A DNA stretch of 11,049 nt from DASYAN01 sp036501345 (GCA_036501345.1 DASYAN010000392.1:1-11049); one strand, 5' to 3'. Counted from the stretch's first letter, positions 1 to 6,334 are shown. Notes: generated by a model from the letters alone, not told the origin. Numbers and translations: made by a program.

Positions 1-56
1 AGAACGGTAACGAGGAGAAAAAAGAAGATAAAAACTGCAATTGCATCCCATCTCAT
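1..56 (-). CDS. Sodium:solute symporter-like permease, N-terminal fragment (runs off the window)
   Basis: Reading leftward, ATG at 56-54 opens a frame that is still open at the window edge: MRWDAIAVFYLLFLLVTV. This short, very hydrophobic start looks like the first transmembrane segment of SSS-family (solute:sodium symporter) permeases, integral inner-membrane proteins that import monocarboxylates and similar solutes with Na+. A purine-rich GGAAGGAAGGAAAG tract lies upstream; its nearest AGGA (68-65) is 8 nt from the ATG. The call rests mainly on context, since DUF3311 proteins (the gene just upstream, 173-376) are commonly encoded directly before SSS permeases. Only 18 codons are visible, so substrate and integrity cannot be judged. 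The start and direction are well supported, the family moderately so. Confidence 0.6.
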   Translation of the reverse strand, partial: MRWDAIAVFIFFFLLVTV

Positions 57-126
57 TGATGCTTTCCTTCCTTCCTTAGGATTATTTTAGCTAAGCTTCT
101 CAGGTGAGATGCAAAAAGAGCGGAAA

Positions 127-161
127 CGTGATTACACAAAATATGAGTGGCTGTAATCACG
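127..161. repeat. Perfect 10-bp inverted repeat in the DUF3311-permease gap
   Basis: CGTGATTACA (127-136) and TGTAATCACG (152-161) are exact reverse complements separated by 15 nt. They lie in the 116-bp gap between the stop of the DUF3311 gene and the start of the permease gene. In the leftward transcript this would form a 10-bp stem with a 15-nt loop and no U-tract, so it does not look like an intrinsic terminator. It could be a regulator binding site, an mRNA processing or stability element, or a weak attenuator that sets the permease level relative to DUF3311. Confidence 0.6.
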
Positions 162-172
162 GAATTACAAGT

Positions 173-376
173 TCAAGCTCCCAGAAAGTAAACGATAGCG
201 GTGATTATAGCGGTGATTATCACCCAGAGGAGCTGGAACCAGTAGAAGAATGGGATATCGAAGAGCTTTGGATCAGTATAGTTGTAAAACGGTGGCCAGA
301 GCATGACGATGAAAGGGATAATCAGCAGAAGCGAGAACCAGCGGCGGTTCTTGGTTGAGGGACGAGTAGTGGCCAT
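173..376 (-). CDS. DUF3311 family small membrane protein
   Basis: This 67-aa protein matches the DUF3311 pattern: a short basic N-terminus (MATTRPSTKNRR), a first hydrophobic helix around residues 13-27 leading into the WPPFYN signature (27-32), then IPFFYWFQLLW (41-51) running into a second hydrophobic helix ending in VYFLGA. Two membrane helices are predicted. DUF3311 proteins have no established biochemical role; they are usually encoded next to SSS permeases and are thought to be small accessory subunits of them, which fits the permease start downstream at 56. The start at 376 was chosen over an upstream in-frame ATG (514) because AAGGAG (390-385) lies 8 nt from it and family homology begins there. 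The gene looks intact and of normal length. The opposite-strand frame across 104-358 is a shadow. Confidence 0.88.
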   Translation of the reverse strand: MATTRPSTKNRRWFSLLLIIPFIVMLWPPFYNYTDPKLFDIPFFYWFQLLWVIITAIITAIVYFLGA

Positions 377-954
377 AATGTGAACTCCTTTGTCGCAAGA
401 TGTGGAGATGCCATCTGCAAATCCAGAAACAATCGATTGTCGATCAGGGAATCCTACAAAGAGCTTGGGTCTACTGCTGGCTGGCAAATCGCCAGGAGAC
501 ATAAAGATGTCCATCTAACTCTTCCATTGTACCACGCAGCCTTGACGAGAGCATACAAGAGTATGTGTCTATAGTCATGCTAATTTGGTCTACCCTCTCT
601 TAAAATCCGAGCTAGTGGGCAGTATAACCGATGTTCAAATGTCATTATAGAGATAATAAGGCATAAGATGCAGATAGCGTTTTTGTAAAGAGCGCTCTGC
701 CAACCCTGATCCCATCTATTGGGACACTTGGGACGCTTAGGACTAATGTTCTGAGCCTGCCCGGTTTTCGTAGAGTGTTCGAAGGTGGAAATGAAGCCGT
801 CGGTGCAATATGAGCGTACTGCCAAGCTCAAATCAGAGATGCCCATCAAGCTCAGTTGGACGCTTCTTGTGCACTGACGGAAATGAAGTGATACGCAAGA
901 CGTTAAAACGTGAAAAACCAAGACGTTAAGCGTTATGATAAAACGTGTAACATT
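377..954. other. Non-coding stretch upstream of the DUF3311 operon
   Basis: I recognise no gene here. A leftward open frame of 126 codons (960-580) starts just downstream of the predicted start point of the 972-1000 promoter. It has no ribosome binding site and no family I recognise; it is rich in Cys/Leu/Ile with hydrophobic patches at both ends, and I treat it as chance or a decayed gene. Candidate -10 elements for the DUF3311 operon lie at 526-534 and 644-649. Near the right side two short motifs are repeated: CAAGACGTTAA at 896-906 and 919-929, and TAAAACGTG at 904-912 and 939-947. Confidence 0.5.
526..534 (-). promoter_or_regulatory. Possible extended -10 promoter for the DUF3311/permease operon
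   Basis: Leftward, TGGTACAAT (534-526) matches an extended -10 element (TG-N-TACAAT) about 150 nt upstream of the DUF3311 start. The only nearby -35-like hexamer, TTGTAT (558-553), sits at a long 21-bp spacing, so the call depends on the extended -10. A second, perfect TATAAT lies further upstream (649-644) without a good -35. Either could drive the operon. Confidence 0.25.
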
Positions 955-995
955 AAACATTCATATACACAATGATACCAGATATATGAATGTTT
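955..995. repeat. Perfect 13-bp inverted repeat overlapping a promoter
   Basis: AAACATTCATATA (955-967) and TATATGAATGTTT (983-995) are exact reverse complements with a 15-bp centre. The right arm fills most of the -35/-10 spacer of the leftward promoter at 972-1000, and the left arm covers its predicted start point (about 965). This is the geometry of an operator for a dimeric repressor. Alternatives are a hairpin at a transposon end, or, read rightward, a weak terminator, since TTTTTT follows at 1002-1007 after a 6-nt gap. The stem is AT-rich, so the terminator reading is less attractive. Confidence 0.65.
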
Positions 996-1000
996 GTCAA
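972..1000 (-). promoter_or_regulatory. Strong sigma70-type leftward promoter
   Basis: On the minus strand TTGACA (1000-995, consensus -35) is followed after exactly 17 bp by TATCAT (977-972, 5 of 6 to the -10 consensus). Transcription would begin near 965 and run leftward, away from the IS3 relic whose stop codon lies 6 bp upstream of the -35. In IS3-family elements the end downstream of orfB often carries an outward -35 box that forms a promoter with a -10 in the neighbouring DNA; this site fits that idea. No recognisable gene follows closely. The nearest convincing leftward gene starts at 376. Confidence 0.5.
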
Positions 1001-1005
1001 GTTTT

Positions 1006-1254
1006 TTAGCTATTGTTAGCTCCTTTCATCTGTCCATAGATAATAGGACTAACATATCCTAATGACGAATATTTTCGTTGTCGATTGTAAAATACTTCGG
1101 TATACTCAAAAAACGCTTCATCTTCTCGTCTTCGCTGACTAGGTTCCCGTTTGCACTAGGCGTAATAGCCACTTTCCCAGACGCAGAGCACTTCGCACAT
1201 GCGCTTGATCGGAAATTCGTGCCGATGAGCAGCAATGAAGGCGTATTTCAGATC
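1006..1254 (-). pseudogene. IS3-family OrfB transposase relic (stop codon plus internal deletion)
   Basis: On the minus strand, 1254-1159 encodes LKYAFIAAHRHEFPIKRMC followed by EVLCVWESGYYA, the standard N-terminus of IS3-family OrfB (DDE integrase-type transposase, HTH_21-like region). A TAG stop (1158-1156) then sits where the family usually has Trp. The same frame continues with CKREPSQRRREDE and then AFFEYTEVFYNRQRKYSS and LGYVSPIIY, which is the C-terminal end of OrfB, stopping at TAA (1008-1006). About 200 residues of the catalytic DDE core are therefore missing and both ends have been fused in frame, leaving about 80 codons instead of the usual 270-300. No OrfA is recognisable upstream (1255-1420). 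The element cannot be active on its own. Confidence 0.85.
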
Positions 1255-1420
1255 TCCGGCTCTACCAAAGCGGGACAAGGTCAGACCCGATTTTATCGCA
1301 TCCGCGGGGCGGGGGCCACACGCATTTGTAAAAAAGTGACGTGCACACGTTCGGGCATGCTGACGTGCAAGAAACTGCCTTGTCTCCTTTGTACACCCAT
1401 CCACCCTGTCCTATCAAAGA

Positions 1421-1508
1421 TGTCCGACTTTCAAAGATGTCCGGTTTTTCGCGCGATATGTCCGGTTTTTAAAGATGTCCGGTTTTTCGCGCAAGTTGTC
1501 CGGTTTTT
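1421..1508 (+). repeat. Array of five TGTCCGGTTTTT boxes, probable orphan IS21-like end
   Basis: TGTCCGGTTTTT occurs exactly at 1438-1449, 1459-1470, 1476-1487 and 1497-1508, preceded by a diverged copy, TGTCCGACTTT, at 1421-1431. Start-to-start distances alternate 17, 21, 17, 21, so the array is a 38-bp double unit. The 17-bp steps are bridged by AAAGA and the intact 21-bp steps by CGCGC-type spacers. IS21-family elements carry multiple direct repeats of this kind at their ends (TGTC-C/A-G-TTTT-like), where the IstA transposase binds. No istA or istB lies on either side, so this looks like a solo end left after deletion. Alternatively it is a cluster of operator sites for a host DNA-binding protein. 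Confidence 0.6.
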
Positions 1509-1643
1509 CCCTTAAAATATAGGCATACGTTAAGGTATATTTATTATGGGTTTCAGCGGACATGCCTGAGCTTGAACCCATTAGGAGCAAAGCTCTGATT
1601 TGGCTGGGCATTTTCGTCCTTAGACATTTCTTTCTCGAGGGTT

Positions 1644-1674
1644 TTGTCTCACTTCTTTCTACTATTATTATAAA
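1644..1674 (+). promoter_or_regulatory. Possible promoter for the rightward genes
   Basis: TTGTCT (1644-1649) and TATAAA (1669-1674) are separated by 19 bp, or TTATAA (1668-1673) by 18 bp. The spacing is slightly long and the -35 only fair. The site lies about 50 bp before the small frame at 1726 and about 420 bp before the large gene at 2096. No better match was seen in the AT-rich run before these genes. Confidence 0.3.
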
Positions 1675-1725
1675 ACGACTTTGATGTATATAGGATTAAA
1701 TGAGTCTTGAAAGGGCGATAAGCGT

Positions 1726-1968
1726 ATGAAAAATTCTGCATCTCTTATCAATACTCGGGCTCAGCAAGTCTTCGTTCTTGGGATGATGGACCATCGGCAA
1801 CAAGCCATCCTACGAACTCCAAGTGAGACAAACAGTCCCCGTGAAGCGCTTGCTCTGGCCTATCAAATGCTTCTAGACAAGCAAAAGATCGCCTCCATCC
1901 GGCCCTCTATCCATTGGGGTGAGACCCGAAGAACTACCAGGGTCATCGTCGAGGCGAACACTTCCTGA
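1726..1968 (+). CDS. Hypothetical 80-aa protein (doubtful)
   Basis: ATG at 1726 follows AAGGG (1711-1715) at a 10-nt spacing and opens an 80-codon frame (MKNSASLINTRAQQVFVLGM at the N-terminus). I recognise no family. The product would be mixed helical and basic, with a possible helix PREALALAYQMLLDKQKIAS in the middle and no membrane segment or Cys/His motif. It is co-directional with the large gene at 2096, ends 127 bp before it, and could be a short upstream member of the same transcript. A GTG-initiated extension of the large gene (from 1919) overlaps its end in another frame; I consider that extension untranslated. It may equally be a chance frame or a remnant. Confidence 0.3.
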   Translation: MKNSASLINTRAQQVFVLGMMDHRQQAILRTPSETNSPREALALAYQMLLDKQKIASIRPSIHWGETRRTTRVIVEANTS

Positions 1969-2095
1969 TACTGTGACTTCACAGCCAGATTCACCCGGAA
2001 AGATAGAGAGCCTTCCTGGTATGACACATGCCCTATTAACAGCTTTAGCATGTTCTACGATGAGTTACTTGCGCCTTTCTAAAAGGAGATCTATA

Positions 2096-5000
2096 ATGGA
2101 TAAACTACCAAACAAGTCAGACAATTCCTCCGGTCCAAGCGATAGAAGACTGCGACCACGTCGTCGTGATTTTACACAACCATGTTCTGGGGAGTCCCGT
2201 ACAAGAGCACAAACAGGCGAAGGCGAAACGGGAGCAGGAGGAAAGAGAAAAGCAGATGACAGTTTTGATGAAAATATTGCTAAACGTAGTAAGAGGTACC
2301 CTACAAGAGCAAAAACAAGCGAAGGCGAAACGGGAGCAGGAGGAAAGGGAAAGGGAAAAGCAGTGAGTTTTGATGAATCAGAAATTGATGATGAAAGGGA
2401 TGCTGAACCCACGCCGCCGCACCGTACAAGTTCCAGAGAAAAGAGAAAAGCAGTGAGTTTTGATGAATCAGAAATTGATGATGAAAGGGATAATAAACGC
2501 ATTAAGCATCTCCATACAAGCGAAGGCAAAACGGGAGCAGAAGAAAAGAGGGCAGAAGAAACGAAAAAAATATTAAAAAATTTAGACGAGTCTTTTAAAA
2601 TCATAAGAGAAATCACTCAAATAGGCATGATAGAAGCGAAGAAGGCGGCGATGGACCTTGCAGTCAAGGAATTGAAAGAGTGGGAAAAGAGAGTAGTATA
2701 TACCATTGGAGATAAACGTAATATATATATCACTGAAGATAAAAAGGTAGTATATACTGATGGAGATGATGATAATGCAGCAGTATATACTATTGAAGGT
2801 GAAGATAAAGAGAGAGTAGTATATACCATTGGAGATAAAGATGAAAAGGAATTGAAGAAGGCATGGAGAGTCACAACCCAAGACATGGGAGTCCAAGCAC
2901 CAAATATTTGGATGGAAAAGTTCTCTCCTGAAGGTGAAAAAAATGCCGAAGAATACTTTAAGCCATTTCCAGGGCTGGGGAACACCACTTTCGTCGTCTT
3001 AGTAACACATGGTTTTAAGGATCATCTCGCCTTTATAAAGTCCGTGCAGGAGCGGGGATTCGTTGGAATGGTCATCTTTAAAGGCAAAACTCGTCGTCCA
3101 GAAGTCATAGGCCATTTCCAAGAAGAAGGCATTCCTGTTCGAAGCTTTGGGAGGGAAGTCACTGAAAATCCAAAAGCTATTGTAGAGAAACTCAAGGAAC
3201 TCCTCAAGCCCCGCCAGCCAATTGTTATTCTTGATCATGGAGCCTATTTTAAAGAAATTGATAAAATTAAAGCTTTGTTAGGTGATGAGCACAAGATCCT
3301 TGGAATAAGTGAAGCAACACGCAATGGTGTTATTGAATATACAAAGAAAGAGGAAGAGGGAGCTCTTTCTGTTCCTGTTATCTCCCTTGATAACCAACTC
3401 AAAGATGCAATAGAAATGCAAATAGGAGATTCTCTGGTGATTGGTGCACAAACGACTCTCAATCAGGCTAATCTCAATATCCATACAATGAAGAAATTAT
3501 TGGTCATTGGATATGGGCCAGTTGGAAGAGCGGTTGCAGCCCGATTGGGGGAGGGGACCGCCGTTATTGATATAGATGGTAGCGCAAATGTGTATGCAAG
3601 CTCAGAAGGACATTCAGCAGTGCGTAATGAGGATCGTATGAAGGCTCTTGGAGAGGCCAGCCTCGTTTTTTGTACCAGTGGCCAAATATCACTGCGAACG
3701 CAGGATTTTCAATTTCTGAAAAGTGGAGCCTACGTAGCATTGGGGACTTCTGCCGATAGTGAAATTGAGGATATCCCACCAGAGTACAAAGCCACTCAAT
3801 TTGGCAAAGATATCGTTCGGTACGATCACGTGGATGAAAAAGTCGGCACGGAGCATCATTTCTACCTGATTGGTGGGAATGTAATAATGAGGGATGGAAA
3901 GCAGAAGACGGATCTGGGGGCAGCGAACTTCGTTGATCTCGCACCAGCCGTTGGTCCGCATATCTATACCGTTCACGGGATGAAAGTCCAGGCACTCGTC
4001 CAAATCATCCGCCAGGACACATTCTACAAGATAACAGATAGAAAAGACAAGACAAAATTAGAAAAGACAGTGGGAGTGGTGGATCTAGCGGACGAACGAA
4101 TAGATTGGATTTCGAAACGCTGGATACGCAAGGAAACGGCTGATCAACTAGAACTCCCCGCACGGGAGCTTCTGCGACAACGGCACGTGCGAAAGGAAAT
4201 CGACCTCCCCACCTTTACGCGGATGAACCAGAAACTGCGAGAGAGTATCGATAATGAGGCAAGGTATGCCAGCATTGGCACATCATCCATGCCTGACCCA
4301 CTCACTCTGGAGGCGCTGCGACGAGACTATGTACTAGGGACAGGGAAAAGGGGCACGGACACAACTCCAATGACGGACGAAGCCTTTGAGCAAGCAATGG
4401 CAAGTGTCTGGTCGAAAATCATCTTTAGCGAAGAACGGCCATGGAAGAATATTCTGCAACAACGGCATAAGCAAGCGGAAATCGACCATAAGCAAGGAAA
4501 AATTGACGAGGGAGCCCTTAAGGGACTTGAACGGAAGAAGAAGAAACTGGAAGCCTCCATCAGGCGTGAGTGGGAGCTTGTTAGAATGAGCCCATTCGTG
4601 CTTAACCCATTCATGCTGGAGACGTTGCGACAACAGTATGTGCTAGAACAAAAGTTAGAAATCAAGCACAAAACTTCAGGGGAGATCACCATACTGGAGC
4701 CGCCCGATGACGAAACCTTTGAACAAGCCATGGCATCTTGCTGGAAGGACTACTATGACAAACTGCCCTCGTGGAATATTCTACAACAGCAGCATGATCT
4801 AGCGAAAATTGACAAGCTAGGGGAACTTGACAACCTTGACAAAAGGAAAAAGGCACTTAACGATAAGAAAGGAGAATTTGTTGAAGGGAAAATTAACCAA
4901 GAAGCCGTTGAACAGATCAACAAAACCGTTGAACAGATCAACAAAACCGTTGAACAGAGAGAAGAAGCCTTTGAGCAGATGAAAGTGAAACTGCAAACTT

Positions 5001-6334
5001 CCATCAAGTGTGAGCAAAAGCTTGCCAGCCATGAGCTATTCGTAGACACAGCTATGCTGGAGATTGTGCGACGCAGGTTTGCCCAAGAAGAGATCAACAA
5101 GGAAACTTTTGACAGGGTACACCAGGCACTGGAAAACTCCATCGAGCGTGAGCGAAAGCTTGCCAGCGGTGAGCCACGTGTGGATACATCCACTCTGTCA
5201 ATGTTGCGACGAAAATTTGCAGGCACTCTTCAAGAGCCTAACAACTTCACGACCTTTGAGCAAGTGCAAAAGTTAATAGAAGACTCCATCGAGCGTGAGC
5301 GAAAGCTTGCCAGCGGTGAGCCACGTGTGAATACATCCACTCTGTCAATGTTGCGACGAAAATTTGCAGGCACTCCTCTAAAGCCTAACGACATCGCGAC
5401 CTTTGAGCGAGTGCAAAAGTTAATAGAAAACTTCATCGAGCGTGAGCGAAAGCTTGCCAGCGGTGAGCCACGTGTGGATACATCCGCTCTAGTGACATTG
5501 CGAGAGCGATTTTATCACCCGTGGATGTCTGTGCCTACCAACGTCTCGATCTTTGAGAAAATGCACACGTTCATAGCAACCTCCATCACACGTGAGCAAG
5601 AGCTTGCCAGCGGTGATGCACGTGTGGACCTATCCGCGCTGAAGGAGTTGCGACGAAAGTTTGTATCAGAGATGGTCTTCCAGTCACACGACTCACTGGG
5701 CAGACTATCCCTCGTCCCCAACTGCGACAAAACCTTTGACGATGTGCGTCAGGCACTGGAAGCTTCCATCGAGAAAGAGCAAGCTTTTGCCAGCGAGGAA
5801 CGGCTCAGGAACGTATCCATACTAGGAGAATTGCGAAAACAGCTTATTCTCAATCTCACTGTCCCTACCAACCTGTACAGGTTTGACCAGGTTACCCACA
5901 ATACCCAGAATAGCAAGGCCTTTAAGCTTGTGCACAAGGTACTTTCAGACTCTATGAATCGTGAGCAAAAACATGCCCGCAAGGAAGAGCCCATGGACAC
6001 ATCCGCGTTGGATACGTGGCGACAACGGCTCGTGCACAAGGATATTCTTAAGGAAGTCATCAGGCATATCGAAAACAGGGATACTCCTTCCGATGACGAG
6101 TTAATCGCAGAAATAGAAGTCTTTAAAAATTTTCAAGAAACGCACAAGATGCTAGATGATTCCCTCAATTTTGAGGGAGAGCATTGCACCAACACAGAAT
6201 TCAAGAACCTATTGGCACAGCAGCGAAGACAGCTTGTGCAAAAGGTAATCGGTAGCCAAGCCTTTAACGACACATACAATGCCATAAAACAATTGGCCCT
6301 TAGTTTACAGCCCGGCGCACAATCCGACACATGA
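2096..6334 (+). CDS. SAHH-like NAD-binding domain protein with disordered N-terminus and long helical-repeat C-terminus
   Basis: The 1412-aa product is large, soluble and probably cytoplasmic. ATG 2096 is chosen over an upstream in-frame GTG (1919) because AAGGAG (2083-2088) lies 7 nt before it. Residues 1-155 are charged, low-complexity repeats. Residues 155-255 start with a helix rich in Glu/Lys and then repeat VVYTIGDK-like strands. Residues about 260-640 follow SAHH (AHCY) in order: VILDHG (377-382), GISEATRNG (403-411, SAHH GVSEETTTG), VPVISLDN (426-433, SAHH FPAINVND), a Rossmann GYGPVG (472-477) with Asp492/494 after strand 2, CTSGQISL (526-533), LGTSADSEIE (549-558) and LGAANF (607-612). 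By eye, the catalytic Lys/Asp after PxINVND and the His of GHFDNEI and GHPS are not conserved, so classical hydrolase activity is unlikely while NAD binding looks kept. Residues about 688-1400 are roughly a dozen helical repeats. The TIR-NLR gene follows 288 bp downstream. The role is unknown; sensor or scaffold is inference. Confidence 0.85.
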   Translation: MDKLPNKSDNSSGPSDRRLRPRRRDFTQPCSGESRTRAQTGEGETGAGGKRKADDSFDENIAKRSKRYPTRAKTSEGETGAGGKGKGKAVSFDESEIDDERDAEPTPPHRTSSREKRKAVSFDESEIDDERDNKRIKHLHTSEGKTGAEEKRAEETKKILKNLDESFKIIREITQIGMIEAKKAAMDLAVKELKEWEKRVVYTIGDKRNIYITEDKKVVYTDGDDDNAAVYTIEGEDKERVVYTIGDKDEKELKKAWRVTTQDMGVQAPNIWMEKFSPEGEKNAEEYFKPFPGLGNTTFVVLVTHGFKDHLAFIKSVQERGFVGMVIFKGKTRRPEVIGHFQEEGIPVRSFGREVTENPKAIVEKLKELLKPRQPIVILDHGAYFKEIDKIKALLGDEHKILGISEATRNGVIEYTKKEEEGALSVPVISLDNQLKDAIEMQIGDSLVIGAQTTLNQANLNIHTMKKLLVIGYGPVGRAVAARLGEGTAVIDIDGSANVYASSEGHSAVRNEDRMKALGEASLVFCTSGQISLRTQDFQFLKSGAYVALGTSADSEIEDIPPEYKATQFGKDIVRYDHVDEKVGTEHHFYLIGGNVIMRDGKQKTDLGAANFVDLAPAVGPHIYTVHGMKVQALVQIIRQDTFYKITDRKDKTKLEKTVGVVDLADERIDWISKRWIRKETADQLELPARELLRQRHVRKEIDLPTFTRMNQKLRESIDNEARYASIGTSSMPDPLTLEALRRDYVLGTGKRGTDTTPMTDEAFEQAMASVWSKIIFSEERPWKNILQQRHKQAEIDHKQGKIDEGALKGLERKKKKLEASIRREWELVRMSPFVLNPFMLETLRQQYVLEQKLEIKHKTSGEITILEPPDDETFEQAMASCWKDYYDKLPSWNILQQQHDLAKIDKLGELDNLDKRKKALNDKKGEFVEGKINQEAVEQINKTVEQINKTVEQREEAFEQMKVKLQTSIKCEQKLASHELFVDTAMLEIVRRRFAQEEINKETFDRVHQALENSIERERKLASGEPRVDTSTLSMLRRKFAGTLQEPNNFTTFEQVQKLIEDSIERERKLASGEPRVNTSTLSMLRRKFAGTPLKPNDIATFERVQKLIENFIERERKLASGEPRVDTSALVTLRERFYHPWMSVPTNVSIFEKMHTFIATSITREQELASGDARVDLSALKELRRKFVSEMVFQSHDSLGRLSLVPNCDKTFDDVRQALEASIEKEQAFASEERLRNVSILGELRKQLILNLTVPTNLYRFDQVTHNTQNSKAFKLVHKVLSDSMNREQKHARKEEPMDTSALDTWRQRLVHKDILKEVIRHIENRDTPSDDELIAEIEVFKNFQETHKMLDDSLNFEGEHCTNTEFKNLLAQQRRQLVQKVIGSQAFNDTYNAIKQLALSLQPGAQSDT
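2200..2530 (+). repeat. In-frame low-complexity repeats in the N-terminal coding region
   Basis: Two repeat families are interleaved. The first encodes RAxTxEGETGAGGK and starts at 2200 and 2302 (102 bp apart), with a degenerate third copy near 2517. The second is a perfect 47-bp direct repeat, 2355-2401 and 2445-2491 (90 bp apart), encoding KAVSFDESEIDDERD twice. All periods are multiples of three, so copy-number changes would keep the frame. The product is an acidic/basic disordered tail with many Ser/Thr, possibly a regulated interaction segment. Confidence 0.8.
2687..2850 (+). repeat. Four VVYTIGDK-type coding repeats
   Basis: Residues 199-250 of the large protein contain RVVYTIGDKRN, KVVYTDGDDDN, AAVYTIEGEDKE and RVVYTIGDKDE. 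The first and last copies share near-identical DNA around TAGTATATACCATTGGAGAT. Alternating strand and turn residues suggest a small beta-hairpin stack or a linker just before the SAHH-like domain. Confidence 0.7.
4157..6300 (+). repeat. Coding array of about a dozen helical repeats, with a 147-bp tandem core
   Basis: Residues about 688-1400 repeat the pattern TSxLxxLRRKFxx(n)TFExVxxxLExSIxREQxLASGE. Three units starting at 5137, 5284 and 5431 are in exact 147-bp (49-codon) register. The first two are almost identical at the DNA level (CTCCATCGAGCGTGAGCGAA onward), so they are recent duplications. Older units on both sides are diverged and differ in length. Two upstream units form a longer super-repeat with DEAFEQAMAS and a W-(K)-NILQQ(R/Q)H signature (near residues 761-790 and 872-900). 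The short LRxxF...(I)xxxTFxxxxxxL core vaguely recalls SHOCT-like helical hairpins, but I cannot assign it. Confidence 0.75.

Larger units (their letters stand above)
1255..1725. other. Non-coding stretch with mobile-element debris
   Basis: I see no convincing gene. The segment 1255-1420 is more GC-rich and would hold OrfA of the IS3 relic if the element were whole, but I cannot recognise it. The box array at 1421-1508 is described separately. Beyond it, ATGGGTT (1546-1552) and AACCCAT (1575-1581) form a 7-bp inverted repeat with a 22-nt loop. The AT-rich stretch 1640-1725 probably contains the promoter for the rightward genes. Confidence 0.5.

Noticed and set aside
212..224. GGTGAT-T-ATCACC near-palindrome and the neighbouring GCGGTGATTATA repeat
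   Set aside because: They lie inside the DUF3311 coding region and follow from its repeated Ile-Ile-Thr-Ala codons.
104..358. Rightward 84-codon open frame
   Set aside because: It lies antisense to the DUF3311 gene, whose family motifs and ribosome binding site are clear; its acidic, repetitive product is a shadow.
580..960. Leftward 126-codon open frame
   Set aside because: No ribosome binding site and no recognisable family; it begins within a few bases of a predicted transcription start, so only leaderless translation could use it.
1421..1508. CRISPR array
   Set aside because: Repeat units are only 12 bp, with 5-9 bp spacers that are themselves repeated, and no cas genes are present.
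1919..2095. GTG-initiated 59-residue extension of the SAHH-like protein
   Set aside because: The ATG at 2096 has a near-ideal AAGGAG at 7 nt, while the GTG has none; the extension also overlaps the end of the small frame at 1726.
2582..2988. Leftward frames with hydrophobic Ile/Tyr/Ser-rich products
   Set aside because: They are antisense translations of the AT-rich VVYTIGDK repeat region; the apparent membrane segments are by-products of the repeats.
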